Below, one piece after another: positions 8,612-16,368 of a DNA stretch of 64,000 nt. Numbering within the stretch: position 1 is the first letter of the stretch; each line of letters starts with the position of its first letter. A program made the translations under genes and the position numbers. This stretch comes from Candidatus Gastranaerophilales bacterium (lineage in GTDB: Bacteria; Cyanobacteriota; Vampirovibrionia; Gastranaerophilales; Gastranaerophilaceae), in contig CAJUKY010000005.1 of the NCBI GenBank assembly GCA_910587055.1, positions 1 through 64,000 on the forward strand. The letters run 5' to 3'. Below the pieces are notes generated by a model. That model saw nothing but the letters and a program-made list of their open reading frames with translations, made no database searches and was not told the origin of the DNA.

Positions 8612-8830
8612 ATGGACAAGGATTTTGTATTAAAAGTAGGAAAAAATATTAAAAAATATAGGATAAAAAAGGGTTTATCCCAGTTCAAACTTGCAATTGA
8701 AATAGATTGTACAACCTCGGCTATTTCAGGCATTGAAATAGGCCGCAGCGATACAACCCTGACCAAAATCAATGCCATAGCCAAAGCCCTTGATATAGAG
8801 CCGTATCAGCTTCTTCAATTTGAAGAATAA
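8612..8830 (+). CDS. XRE-family HTH regulator, second of a tandem pair
   Basis: A 72-residue paralogue of the preceding gene. Its ATG begins on the base after the preceding TAA, with no ribosome-binding site of its own, so translation must depend on re-initiation by ribosomes finishing the first gene. The differences concentrate in the second and recognition helices (VTPSAIANIEHA versus CTTSAISGIEIG), suggesting altered operator choice or a heterodimer. The toxin-like element begins about 55 bases downstream on the same strand. Confidence 0.85.
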   Translation: MDKDFVLKVGKNIKKYRIKKGLSQFKLAIEIDCTTSAISGIEIGRSDTTLTKINAIAKALDIEPYQLLQFEE

Positions 8831-8963
8831 ATTTACCATTTTTAAAGGATTTAAAAAAGAGGGCATTATTATAGAATAGTTTTCGGGTAAGCCCTAAAAG
8901 CTCGCTTTTCCTATCCAAACAACATAACTGCAGTATGAAAGTTGGAAAGGAGGTGACGCAGTA

Positions 8964-9041
8964 GTGCTAATTGCTATAAACACAAAAGCGCTAATAACTA
9001 TCTTATTGATAATCTTAGCGCTTAAATGCAAAAATCACTAG
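8964..9041 (+). CDS. 25-aa hydrophobic peptide, putative type I toxin (copy 1)
   Basis: Start GTG at 8964, stop TAG at 9039..9041. The near-perfect Shine-Dalgarno AAAGGAGGTGA is at 8946..8956. The peptide has a polar N-terminal part, a membrane-length core KALITILLIILALK (residues 8-21) and a basic end. It aligns without gaps to the peptide at 36175..36252 (16 of 25 residues identical). Within core codons 8-21 the two copies differ at five codons, and four of these are synonymous (codons 13, 15, 17, 18), which argues that the protein is under selection. By size and composition it resembles membrane-acting type I toxins such as Ibs, TisB or Fst, but I recognise no family match. An antisense RNA gene lies opposite. 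Confidence 0.7.
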   Translation: MLIAINTKALITILLIILALKCKNH

Positions 9042-9080
9042 GGCTTTTAAAGGGGGTGTTAGAGCACCCTCGCCCTTTAT
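8984..9080 (-). ncRNA. Antisense RNA (putative antitoxin), copy 1
   Basis: Predicted to start near 9080 from the promoter at 9087..9114 and to end at a hairpin formed by the complement of 8988..9022 (arms AAGCGCTAA and TTAGCGCTT), followed by a U-run (complement of 8984..8987). The U-run exists only in the minus orientation, so the hairpin is a terminator for this RNA and not for the toxin mRNA. The RNA is complementary to the 3' half of the peptide gene and to the recognition hairpin. Confidence 0.62.
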
Positions 9081-9086
9081 ATTTTC

Positions 9087-9114
9087 ATTATAAACGAGTT
9101 TTTATATTTTTCAA
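9087..9114 (-). promoter_or_regulatory. Antisense promoter TTGAAA-N16-TATAAT, copy 1
   Basis: On the minus strand TTGAAA (9109..9114) and a consensus TATAAT (9087..9092) are separated by 16 bases. The same boxes with the same spacing occur at the equivalent place in copy 2, although the spacers differ. Confidence 0.7.
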
Positions 9115-9154
9115 TCCTAGTTTTAAAAATTAATTGCATATTAAACAGCTGTAT

Positions 9155-9817
9155 TTACCCTACAATCCCGAGGTCAAGAACTTTTTTTACCTCTTCTTTA
9201 ATTTTTTGATGGATGGTGTCTACGGGCAATTCGCCGTCAAGCGTTATGAAATTGTATTCCTTTTCAAGCCTGTCATACTCTTCAAGGCATTTATTCTGAT
9301 AAATTTCAAAACTTTTATAAATATCGGTTGAAAGCCCTATATCGCGCCCTGATTCAAAATAATCAAGCCCTTTTGTACCAATCATACGTTTTAAAAGCTT
9401 ATCCACAGGCATTTTTAAGTAAAATACAAGATCAGGTACAGGGGCAAAATCATAAAGTTTTTTCACCCATTTTATATCATGACCCCTCACGGAATCCCTT
9501 ACAAAGGCAGTGTATATGTATCTGTCCAGAAGAACAACAAAACCTGCTTTTAGGGCGGGTATAATAACATTTTCAAGCCTGTCTGCATAATCTGCGGCGT
9601 ATAAAAGGCTGAAAGTGGTTGTATTCAAAAGGTTTCGCTCTTTTGCTTCATTAATAACATCTGAAATCAGGCGGGAAGTTTTCCATTCAGAGAGCATACA
9701 GCCGTAGCATTCATTTTCAATATATTTTTTAAGAAGGTTTACCTGCGTAGATTTTCCTGCGCCGTCCGTTCCTTCTATTACGATTAAAAGCCCGTCATAG
9801 CCGTGTTTTTGATACAT
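9155..9817 (-). CDS. Thymidylate kinase-family protein (downstream paralogue)
   Basis: A 220-residue P-loop nucleoside-monophosphate kinase: GTDGAGKST at residues 16-24, LLDRYIYTAFVRD for the DRY substrate loop, and a Lys/Arg-containing lid region. True TMP kinases usually read DRYxxSxxAYQ; here the Ser and the Tyr-Gln are replaced (DRYIYTAFVRD), so the substrate or the activity may differ. It starts one base after the stop of a homologous gene, and the two are similar along their full length. Possible roles are dTMP kinase, a kinase for a modified nucleotide, or one half of a heterodimer. Confidence 0.8.
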   Translation of the reverse strand: MYQKHGYDGLLIVIEGTDGAGKSTQVNLLKKYIENECYGCMLSEWKTSRLISDVINEAKERNLLNTTTFSLLYAADYADRLENVIIPALKAGFVVLLDRYIYTAFVRDSVRGHDIKWVKKLYDFAPVPDLVFYLKMPVDKLLKRMIGTKGLDYFESGRDIGLSTDIYKSFEIYQNKCLEEYDRLEKEYNFITLDGELPVDTIHQKIKEEVKKVLDLGIVG

Positions 9818-9818
9818 A

Positions 9819-10493
9819 CTATATATTAATACCTTTCGAATTTAAAAGTTCTGTGACAAGTTTTCTAAACTGCATCTGTTTTTTGTGGATGGTTTCATTT
9901 GCATCAACCGGAACAAGCCCGTATTCATCAATCATATCCTTGTACTGCTCTATTACCCTGTTTTGAAATAATACATAGCTTTTATAAGGATTGTTTGATA
10001 ATTTTAAATCCATGCCGGCTTCATAATATTTTGGCTGGCGGTTAGTGCAGATGCGCTCCAGCGAAACCTTTGCGCTTACATCAAAATAAAGGGTTAAATC
10101 AGGTTTAATTGCAAACCCGTACATATTTCTTACCCATTTTTTATCAACATCGCGGGCAACATCGCGGGCAAAAGCCGTGTATACATATCTGTCTGCAAGC
10201 ACGATAAATCCCGCCTTCATAGCAGGGATTATTATTTTTTCCAGACGATCCGCAAAATCAACAGCATGAAGAAGCGAAAACGTACGCCCCGAAAGAAGAT
10301 TTTTCTTTTTAGCGCGTTTTGTGGTTTCTGAAATTAAATCGGAAGAATTCCAGCAGGTTAAAATTACATCTAAATTTTTGGATTTGAGCCAGCTGTATAA
10401 TAAATCAAGCTGGGTTGATTTGCCGCTTCCGTCAATTCCCTCAACACAAATGAGTACTCCTTTAAGGTTATGCTCTTTATTAAATCTTAACAT
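9819..10493 (-). CDS. Thymidylate kinase-family protein (upstream paralogue)
   Basis: A 224-residue paralogue of the gene just downstream. The Walker A motif GIDGSGKST is at residues 19-27, followed by LADRYVYTAFARD and a C-terminal helical region. The substrate loop has the same departure from the canonical TMP-kinase motif as its partner (T-A-F-x-R-D), so the shift predates the duplication. AAGGG lies five bases upstream of the ATG at 10493. The shared strand and one-base gap imply coordinated production, in line with a pair that works together. Confidence 0.8.
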   Translation of the reverse strand: MLRFNKEHNLKGVLICVEGIDGSGKSTQLDLLYSWLKSKNLDVILTCWNSSDLISETTKRAKKKNLLSGRTFSLLHAVDFADRLEKIIIPAMKAGFIVLADRYVYTAFARDVARDVDKKWVRNMYGFAIKPDLTLYFDVSAKVSLERICTNRQPKYYEAGMDLKLSNNPYKSYVLFQNRVIEQYKDMIDEYGLVPVDANETIHKKQMQFRKLVTELLNSKGINI

Positions 10494-10583
10494 TTTGTGC
10501 CCTTGTTTTTTGATATTGCTTTTTTAATAATAATTATATAGTAATAATCCATATTTAGTAAATAAAAATAAAGGGGAGAAAAA

Positions 10584-11519
10584 ATGTCCGGTACTTTAAA
10601 TTCATTTAAAAAATCTTTAGATATAGTAAAGGATAATCCGTTTATTACCCTTTATTTTGTATTATACTTAATAGTTTTATTTTTAATAATACCCTTCTTT
10701 ATAGCAGGCAGAAATATACTTATTGCAATGATTTTAGGGGTATTAATGCTTCTTTTAACCTGCGCATTTGTTTCAGGCTGGTTTAATATGATTAAAACCT
10801 CAACCTTGAATTTTAAAAAAGATAAAACCCCCGAACAAAAGCTTGAAGAAGCTATAAAACTAAAAGATGATTTTTTCTGCGGTGTATCAGCATATATCCT
10901 GCCTGTGATTGCCGGTACAGTAGTTGTTATAGGTCTTTTTTATCTTCATTCTTATCTTTCCGATTTATTTTTCGGTAAAATTGACGAAATAATTTATGAT
11001 TTATCAAAACATGCAAATGATACCGAAGCTATAAAAAATTATTTTATTACTCTGCCTGAATCAACATGGGCTGTTATCTTTAAAAAGAGTATATTTTCTT
11101 ATATCATATGCAGTTTTATTACATTATTTTTCCTGTACTGGAGCGCAAGCCTCTATTTAAACAAAAATTGCAGTTTAAACCCCTTCTTTGCAATTTTAGA
11201 TTCAATTAAAGTTATGTTCAAAAAATTCTTCGAAACCGCTGCAGTTTTTGTAATATTAATGATTATAAATTTCATATTGATATCAATTCAGGCATTTTTT
11301 ATGGAAAACGTCATAATATCTTTTATCACAATGATATTAAGGATTTATTTTGCGGCATATATTGTTGTGTTAATATTTGATTTATATGAAGCAAACAAAC
11401 TTAAAAATGCCGAATGCAGTTGTAATGTCTGCGAAAGAATACCAGCAGAAGGAACCCCTGCAATTGAGCAATCTCTTGAGCAAAATAATAGTGATAACAG
11501 GCCCGACAGCATCGGGTAA
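10584..11519 (+). CDS. Multi-pass membrane protein of unknown function
   Basis: A 311-residue protein with about six hydrophobic segments (near residues 18-40, 45-68, 105-127, 165-188, 215-238 and 243-270) and a polar, Cys-containing tail (ECSCNVCERIP). I do not recognise the family with certainty; the pattern resembles small integral membrane domains with an amphipathic N-terminus. A strong AAGGGGAG precedes the ATG. Its 3' end overlaps the start of miaA, so the two are translationally linked. Confidence 0.75.
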   Translation: MSGTLNSFKKSLDIVKDNPFITLYFVLYLIVLFLIIPFFIAGRNILIAMILGVLMLLLTCAFVSGWFNMIKTSTLNFKKDKTPEQKLEEAIKLKDDFFCGVSAYILPVIAGTVVVIGLFYLHSYLSDLFFGKIDEIIYDLSKHANDTEAIKNYFITLPESTWAVIFKKSIFSYIICSFITLFFLYWSASLYLNKNCSLNPFFAILDSIKVMFKKFFETAAVFVILMIINFILISIQAFFMENVIISFITMILRIYFAAYIVVLIFDLYEANKLKNAECSCNVCERIPAEGTPAIEQSLEQNNSDNRPDSIG

Positions 11520-12372
11520 AACATCTCTTGCAATTAAGCTTGCAAAAAAAATCGGCGCGGAAATTATCTGTGCCGATTCAAGAATTGTATACAAAAACCT
11601 TGATATAGTAAGTGCAAAACCTGATAAAAAAGAACAGGACGGCGTTGTTCATCATCTTATTGATATAAAAGAACCCGTTGGAGAACCCTACAGCGCAGGT
11701 GATTTTGCAAACGATGCAAAAACCGCAATTGAAAGCATACAAGCAAAAAATAAACCTGTAATAATAACCGGCGGTACATGGTTTTATATAAAATGTCTTC
11801 TTGATGAAAAGGAATTGCCCGAAATAGGCGCTGATAAAAAATTACGCCTTGAGCTTGAAAAATATGATAATGATACCCTCTGGAATATGCTGAATGAAAT
11901 TGACCCCGTTAGAGCAAAAGAAATTCATAAAAATAATAAAGAGCGTGTAATCAGGGCAATTGAAATGGCAAAAACCCTCGGAGGGAAAATTCAAAAAGCG
12001 GAGCGTAAACCTGTAAAATATGATTCAATCTGGTTTTCAAATGATTTTATAAAAGAAGAAAACAGAGAAAAGCTTTATAAAAGAATTGATTTTCGGGTAG
12101 ATGAAATGATAAAAAACGGGCTTTATTATGAATGGGAAAGGGCTGTCAGCAGATATTCAAGAAACGAAATTCTGGAAAACACGATAGGTTTTAAAGAATT
12201 TTTTGAACTTGAAGACGGACTTTATGAAAATTTTAATGAAGCTGTAGAAAAAATTAAGCAAAGAACAAGAAATTTTGCAAAAAGACAGCTGACATTTTTC
12301 AGGGCGGAAGAAAAAATTAATATCATAAAAGATAAAAATGAAATTTTAGATTTTTTAAATTCCCATTTTTAA
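11464..12372 (+). CDS. miaA: tRNA dimethylallyltransferase
   Basis: Adds dimethylallyl to A37 of tRNAs reading UNN codons. Motifs are all present: P-loop GPTASGKTSLA, DSRIVYKNLDIVSAKPD, the ITGGTWFYIKCLL stretch, and a C-terminal KQRTRNFAKRQLTFF. I place the start at the TTG at 11464 (reading MSNLLSKIIVITGPTASGKT), with AGAAGGA about ten bases upstream; in-frame ATGs further up (11425, 11377) have no such site and would overlap the preceding gene more. With this start the overlap with the membrane-protein gene is 56 bases. Length about 302 residues fits the family. Confidence 0.92.
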   Translation: MSNLLSKIIVITGPTASGKTSLAIKLAKKIGAEIICADSRIVYKNLDIVSAKPDKKEQDGVVHHLIDIKEPVGEPYSAGDFANDAKTAIESIQAKNKPVIITGGTWFYIKCLLDEKELPEIGADKKLRLELEKYDNDTLWNMLNEIDPVRAKEIHKNNKERVIRAIEMAKTLGGKIQKAERKPVKYDSIWFSNDFIKEENREKLYKRIDFRVDEMIKNGLYYEWERAVSRYSRNEILENTIGFKEFFELEDGLYENFNEAVEKIKQRTRNFAKRQLTFFRAEEKINIIKDKNEILDFLNSHF

Positions 12373-12471
12373 AATATTTCTGTAACAAAATAATGTTTTA
12401 TAAGGGTTTTAAGGGCAATTTTTAAGCATGTTTTGTTTTATATAAGCTGTAAAAAGCTTAAAGGTTAGTTA

Positions 12472-13143
12472 ATGTCAGCAGGTATAAATTATCAGCCTTA
12501 TGTTCCGTATAAACCCTATCAAATGCCGCAAGTACAACAGCCGGCACAATATCAGCCTGCGCAACAATTTCAGCAGACTCCGCAATACTATCAAAATCAA
12601 ACTCCTCAAGGGGCACCTCTTTCCAATATTCCTTATCAGCCTGATGTTTTATCTTTAAGCACAAAACCCGACTATCAAACATTAAATAATATTCCGCCGC
12701 AGCCCTATATACAACAAATACCGCAGACTCCCCAGCCTGTACAGCAAAACTCCATGCCGGATTCTTCAATGCAGGCACAAATGCCGGCTCCGAATATTCA
12801 AAATGCACAGCCCATTCCTCAAGATACCGTACAAAATGAAGAAAAAGCGCTTCCTTCTTTAAATATAGGCGTGGTTGATGCACCAAACAATGCTTCTTTA
12901 ACTCCCATAACCGATGATTTAAACGCAAGAGCGGCAGAAATAGAACAAACTTATCTGCCTGAACAAACTTATCTGCCTGAAATAAAAAATAACAATTCTC
13001 CGCCTCCGGTATCACTCGGCAAAAAACCTTTAAATGCAGGAAAATTGAGCGCAGGGCTAATGTTCGGTTCTCTGGGAGTTGCTGCTCTAATGCTTATTCC
13101 TAAAGGAATTTCAAAAATTGCAAAATTAATCAAACATAAGTAG
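12472..13143 (+). CDS. Pro/Gln/Tyr-rich protein with C-terminal hydrophobic segment
   Basis: A 223-residue low-complexity protein. Residues 1-120 are rich in Gln, Pro and Tyr (YQPYVPYKPYQMPQVQQPAQ and similar), and a perfect hexapeptide duplication EQTYLP-EQTYLP occurs near 162-173. The last 40 residues hold a hydrophobic stretch (LSAGLMFGSLGVAALMLIPKG) and end in a basic amphipathic helix (ISKIAKLIKHK). No signal peptide. This suggests a disordered protein tethered at the inner membrane. The composition is shared with the large protein at 13926..16223. Function unknown. AAAGG lies upstream of the ATG. Confidence 0.65.
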   Translation: MSAGINYQPYVPYKPYQMPQVQQPAQYQPAQQFQQTPQYYQNQTPQGAPLSNIPYQPDVLSLSTKPDYQTLNNIPPQPYIQQIPQTPQPVQQNSMPDSSMQAQMPAPNIQNAQPIPQDTVQNEEKALPSLNIGVVDAPNNASLTPITDDLNARAAEIEQTYLPEQTYLPEIKNNNSPPPVSLGKKPLNAGKLSAGLMFGSLGVAALMLIPKGISKIAKLIKHK

Positions 13144-13235
13144 TACTTTAAAAAGGATACTTGCTTAAAATATACATTATGACCTATAATAGATTTATAA
13201 GGTTAATAATATTTTAAGAAAGATTTAATTGACTT

Positions 13236-13856
13236 ATGAAAAAACAAGCAAAAAAGCAAGGTTTTACATTGGCAGAAACCCTATTAACACTTGCTATCAT
13301 CGGTATTTGCGCTGCAATGCTTATTACAACAATAAAAAATATGAATCCTACAGAACGTTCTAATCTTATTATGGCAAGAAAAGCTGTCGGAAACTTTACC
13401 GAAGCAACTAAACAGGTTTTATTATTCAATTCGTCAACGAAAAAAATGGATAATTTAAACTGCGGCGAATCTAAAGATAATGATACAGATGCAACCAAAC
13501 AGGCAAATGCTAAATGTGTTTTAGAATTATATGCAAAATATCTTCAGGTTACAAAAATAAAAAGTGCTGATTCAACAGGATTGGGCGGTCAGTATTTCGG
13601 AGAATTAATTGACGGTTTATTGTTCGGTATTGAATATGACAGCAGATGCAACCTCCATGAAGGAGAAACCATGCAAGTGCTTCCTCCAAGCGAAGGCGTG
13701 TTATCCGATGTTATAGTTTCAGGCGCATGCGCTATGATATACTATGATGTAAACGGCAATGAAAAACCTAATATTGTAGGAAAAGACAGATTTGTAATTC
13801 CCGTCAGAAAATCAGGAGTAAAAATTCAAGCTAAAACCGTAACAACCGGTTCATAA
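13236..13856 (+). CDS. Type II secretion/type IV pilus-like pseudopilin
   Basis: A 206-residue protein with a class III prepilin leader: basic MKKQAKKQG, then FTLAETLLTLAIIGICAAML, where cleavage would follow Gly and the Glu at mature position 5 is conserved. The soluble part has paired cysteines and no known fold signature. Members with this pattern are usually minor pseudopilins or surface pilins cut by PilD-type peptidase. No pilus assembly genes adjoin it; the tad system at the far end of the window uses a different prepilin class. It is followed by a strong terminator. Confidence 0.85.
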   Translation: MKKQAKKQGFTLAETLLTLAIIGICAAMLITTIKNMNPTERSNLIMARKAVGNFTEATKQVLLFNSSTKKMDNLNCGESKDNDTDATKQANAKCVLELYAKYLQVTKIKSADSTGLGGQYFGELIDGLLFGIEYDSRCNLHEGETMQVLPPSEGVLSDVIVSGACAMIYYDVNGNEKPNIVGKDRFVIPVRKSGVKIQAKTVTTGS

Positions 13857-13872
13857 AAAATTAATATAATTC

Positions 13873-13903
13873 AAAGCTCCGGAATATTCCGGAGCTTTTT
13901 TAT
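13873..13903. terminator. Intrinsic terminator between convergent genes
   Basis: A perfect stem with arms AAAGCTCCGG and CCGGAGCTTT (13873..13898) is followed by a T-run on the plus strand. It ends the pseudopilin transcript and may also serve the opposing gene that ends at 13926. Confidence 0.85.
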
Positions 13904-13925
13904 TTTTATCAAACCTAAACTAAAT

Positions 13926-16223
13926 TTATCCTAAAATTCTCATTGCATTTTGTTCTGCTAAATCTGCCTTAGAAAGCATAGCCTGAACATTTGCATTTGT
14001 TATTTCTTCATTTTTTATGGTATTTGTATCACCTTCAACATAATTAAAAGGTTTTGAAGACGGTATATATGTTCTCTTAGGCTCAGCCGGCTCAGATTGC
14101 GCATTTACAGGCTGATTTTGAGCAGGAGCCGTATTATTCTGAACAGCATTGTTTTGCTGCATAACATCTTGAGGATTTTGCTGAACACCTTGCGGCGCTT
14201 GAGCATACTGCTGCTGAGGCTGCATACCCTGAGGCTGATTATATGCAGGCATTCCCTGATTTTGAGGTGCCGTCATATTAGCCGGATTATTTATATACTT
14301 ATTTAAAAGTGAACTTGGAGGAACAGTCTGAGAATTTCCCTGTACTGCAGCACCGTTCGAATTTTGTGCTCCCGCGCCGGATTTATCAGGCAATGCTGCA
14401 ATAAGCTGTAATAAAAGTGTCGGGTCTTTTTGAATCGCTTGAAGTGCCTGCGGGTCATTTTGAAGAGCTGTTACAAATTCGGGATTTGCTTGAAGTTTAG
14501 CAACCATTTGTTCTTCTGTCAGATTTAAATTCTTCATTACAGCTTCCATTTGTTGTGCCTGCGCCTGCATCTGCTTCATCTGCTCTTCTTCGGCGGGGTC
14601 ATATGGTTTGCCGAATATTTTATTTGTAATATTTTTAACAGGTTTGCCGAATATGCTCTGGAATACAAACATAACAAGCATTAATCTCATTAAGCCGCCT
14701 GCAAAACCAACCGTTCTACCCGGAACTTGTCTGAAGAAATCTTTAACTTTGCTGCCAGAAGGATTAGCAATAACATTTTTCCATTTTTGGCCCAAACCTG
14801 CCCCGAAGAATTTACCGACAGGTTTTAATAAATATTTTGATATAACGCTATTGCCTTTAACATTACCGAGTGTTGCAAGACCGTACATTGTAGCACATGC
14901 CAGAGGTGTTGTAATTGCAAGAGAGCCGATTGTTCCCATAAAATCATCAGCCATTGTTGCTGCTTTTTTCTCTTTCGGTGCATCTTGAACATTATTATAA
15001 AGGTTCATAATCATACCGCAAAGGAAAAAGCCTAAGCCTGATTTATCATTTCCGAAATTTGAAATTGCTTCTGAGGGGAACAACGCTAACTGTTGAACAA
15101 GTGAGCCTGCTTTTGTACTTGTTGCCTGTCCTGATATAACACTGTGTTTTATTAAGGCATCACCTAAGTTACCTCTGCCGAAAGGTTTCCATTTATCGCC
15201 TTTGATTTTTCTTCCGATATCATCTATGAGGTTAACAGGCCACCAGTCGCCTACTATTTTCATCAGGCCTTTATTGCCGTTCATTTTTACATTTGTAAAC
15301 TCTGAAACATCAATATTAAGTGTTCCGTCTAAGCCTGTTATTTTACCTGATTTTAATTGTCTTAATATTGTTTGTAAACCTTTTTCATCGGTTACAACAC
15401 CGTCTTTTATAACACCGAAGTTTTCACCGATGGAATGAAGGAGTTTATTACTTACATCAACAGAATCGGCGCCTTCTTTTTTAACAAATTCCAGTACTTC
15501 TTTTGCTTTAGTATCACCGACAAGTTTTTTAATTGATGCAAGCTGCTTGCCTTCATCACCAATTTTATCAAGAGCGGTTTTTGCAGTATCAGGAGGAGTT
15601 AAAGAGAATATTCTCTTTAAGCCGGAACCTGTACCTTTTGCCCACTGGTTTACAGCTTTTGCTTTTCTGTTTTTAAAAGTTTCAAATACATCATCTAAAG
15701 TTTTGCTTTTTCTTAAGAAATTAACAAGGCTGGTTTTAGCATTGCTCAACTTTTGCGCAAAACTCATATAAAGTTTGTTATTATGAAGCGCTTCGCTCAC
15801 TTTTATACCTAAATCAGGCAGTTTTTCCGTTGAAATTTTACTGTTTCCTAAGGCTGCAAGACCTATAACGGTTGTTAAAGTTAAGCCGAGTGAAACCATG
15901 GTCTTTTTAGGATTATGAATATCTACCCCGAAGAAGTTTTTCAACATTTGGGTAAACGGGTTATCGTCTACCGTCTTTTTTATTTCCTGTGAAGCTTGAT
16001 CGATTGTTTCCTGATTTATTGCACCAAAATTAGGATCATTTGCACTGCTTTCAAAAGTGTCGGGCCTAACGGTCAGCTGGCCGAAATTCTGCCCGTTTTG
16101 AGCGTTTTGTGCGGCCGCAGGCATCATATTATTCGGAGCAGCATTTAATGCACCGTTATAGGTGTTATTATTTGCTCCATATTGAAGATTTCTGTTTTGC
16201 TGTTGATTTAAGCCCGAAACCAT
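13926..16223 (-). CDS. Large Asn/Gln-rich membrane-associated protein, 765 aa
   Basis: I do not recognise this protein. Residues 1-60 are Asn/Gln-rich. A hydrophobic stretch near 105-125 (MVSLGLTLTTVIGLAALGN) is followed by a helical soluble region, then three or four more hydrophobic stretches between about 395 and 535 (FFLCGMIMNLYNN, SLAITTPLACATMYGLATL, LMRLMLVMFVFQSIFG). From about 545 there are Gln/Met-rich helices (EEEQMKQMQAQAQQMEAVMK, MVAKLQANPEFVTALQNDPQ), and a disordered Pro/Gln/Asn-rich tail runs to the C-terminus. Transcribed alone, divergent from etfB. Probably a lineage-specific inner-membrane scaffold; that is inference. Confidence 0.7.
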   Translation of the reverse strand: MVSGLNQQQNRNLQYGANNNTYNGALNAAPNNMMPAAAQNAQNGQNFGQLTVRPDTFESSANDPNFGAINQETIDQASQEIKKTVDDNPFTQMLKNFFGVDIHNPKKTMVSLGLTLTTVIGLAALGNSKISTEKLPDLGIKVSEALHNNKLYMSFAQKLSNAKTSLVNFLRKSKTLDDVFETFKNRKAKAVNQWAKGTGSGLKRIFSLTPPDTAKTALDKIGDEGKQLASIKKLVGDTKAKEVLEFVKKEGADSVDVSNKLLHSIGENFGVIKDGVVTDEKGLQTILRQLKSGKITGLDGTLNIDVSEFTNVKMNGNKGLMKIVGDWWPVNLIDDIGRKIKGDKWKPFGRGNLGDALIKHSVISGQATSTKAGSLVQQLALFPSEAISNFGNDKSGLGFFLCGMIMNLYNNVQDAPKEKKAATMADDFMGTIGSLAITTPLACATMYGLATLGNVKGNSVISKYLLKPVGKFFGAGLGQKWKNVIANPSGSKVKDFFRQVPGRTVGFAGGLMRLMLVMFVFQSIFGKPVKNITNKIFGKPYDPAEEEQMKQMQAQAQQMEAVMKNLNLTEEQMVAKLQANPEFVTALQNDPQALQAIQKDPTLLLQLIAALPDKSGAGAQNSNGAAVQGNSQTVPPSSLLNKYINNPANMTAPQNQGMPAYNQPQGMQPQQQYAQAPQGVQQNPQDVMQQNNAVQNNTAPAQNQPVNAQSEPAEPKRTYIPSSKPFNYVEGDTNTIKNEEITNANVQAMLSKADLAEQNAMRILG

Positions 16224-16319
16224 GAGTGGTCCTTAATTTTACCTGTATACAATAATAAACACATGAAGATAAAATTTATTTACTAATAGTAACATTTCTT
16301 AATAATTAAAATATTATGG

Positions 16320-16360
16320 TATAATAAAATGTAAAGAAAATTTTAGATAAATTCTTAAGG
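16320..16360 (+). promoter_or_regulatory. Promoter and ribosome-binding site of etfB
   Basis: TATAAT is at 16320..16325 with a weak -35 region in a T-rich stretch near 16295..16300. AAGGTG at 16357..16362 precedes the TTG start at 16369. Confidence 0.5.
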
Positions 16361-16368
16361 TGCAAAAA

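Larger units (their letters stand above)
8885..9080 (+). ncRNA. Structured toxin mRNA of type I toxin-antitoxin-like element, copy 1
   Basis: The plus-strand RNA can close its ends through AAGCCCTA (8889..8896) pairing with TAGGGCTT (9039..9046). Inside, 8907..8918 pairs with 8942..8953 (eleven pairs, one A-A mismatch, two G-U), burying the entire AAAGGAGG ribosome-binding site. The same GGGC can instead pair with GCCC at 9072..9075 around a local hairpin (9052..9071), giving two exclusive folds. No convincing plus-strand promoter was found; it may be read through from the HTH genes. The layout is shared with the copy at 36094..36324. Confidence 0.65.

Noticed and set aside
12458..13015. 185-codon minus-strand frame
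   Set aside because: Antisense to the Pro/Gln-rich gene, whose biased codons avoid stops on the other strand; the plus-strand frame has a ribosome-binding site and a sensible C-terminus.
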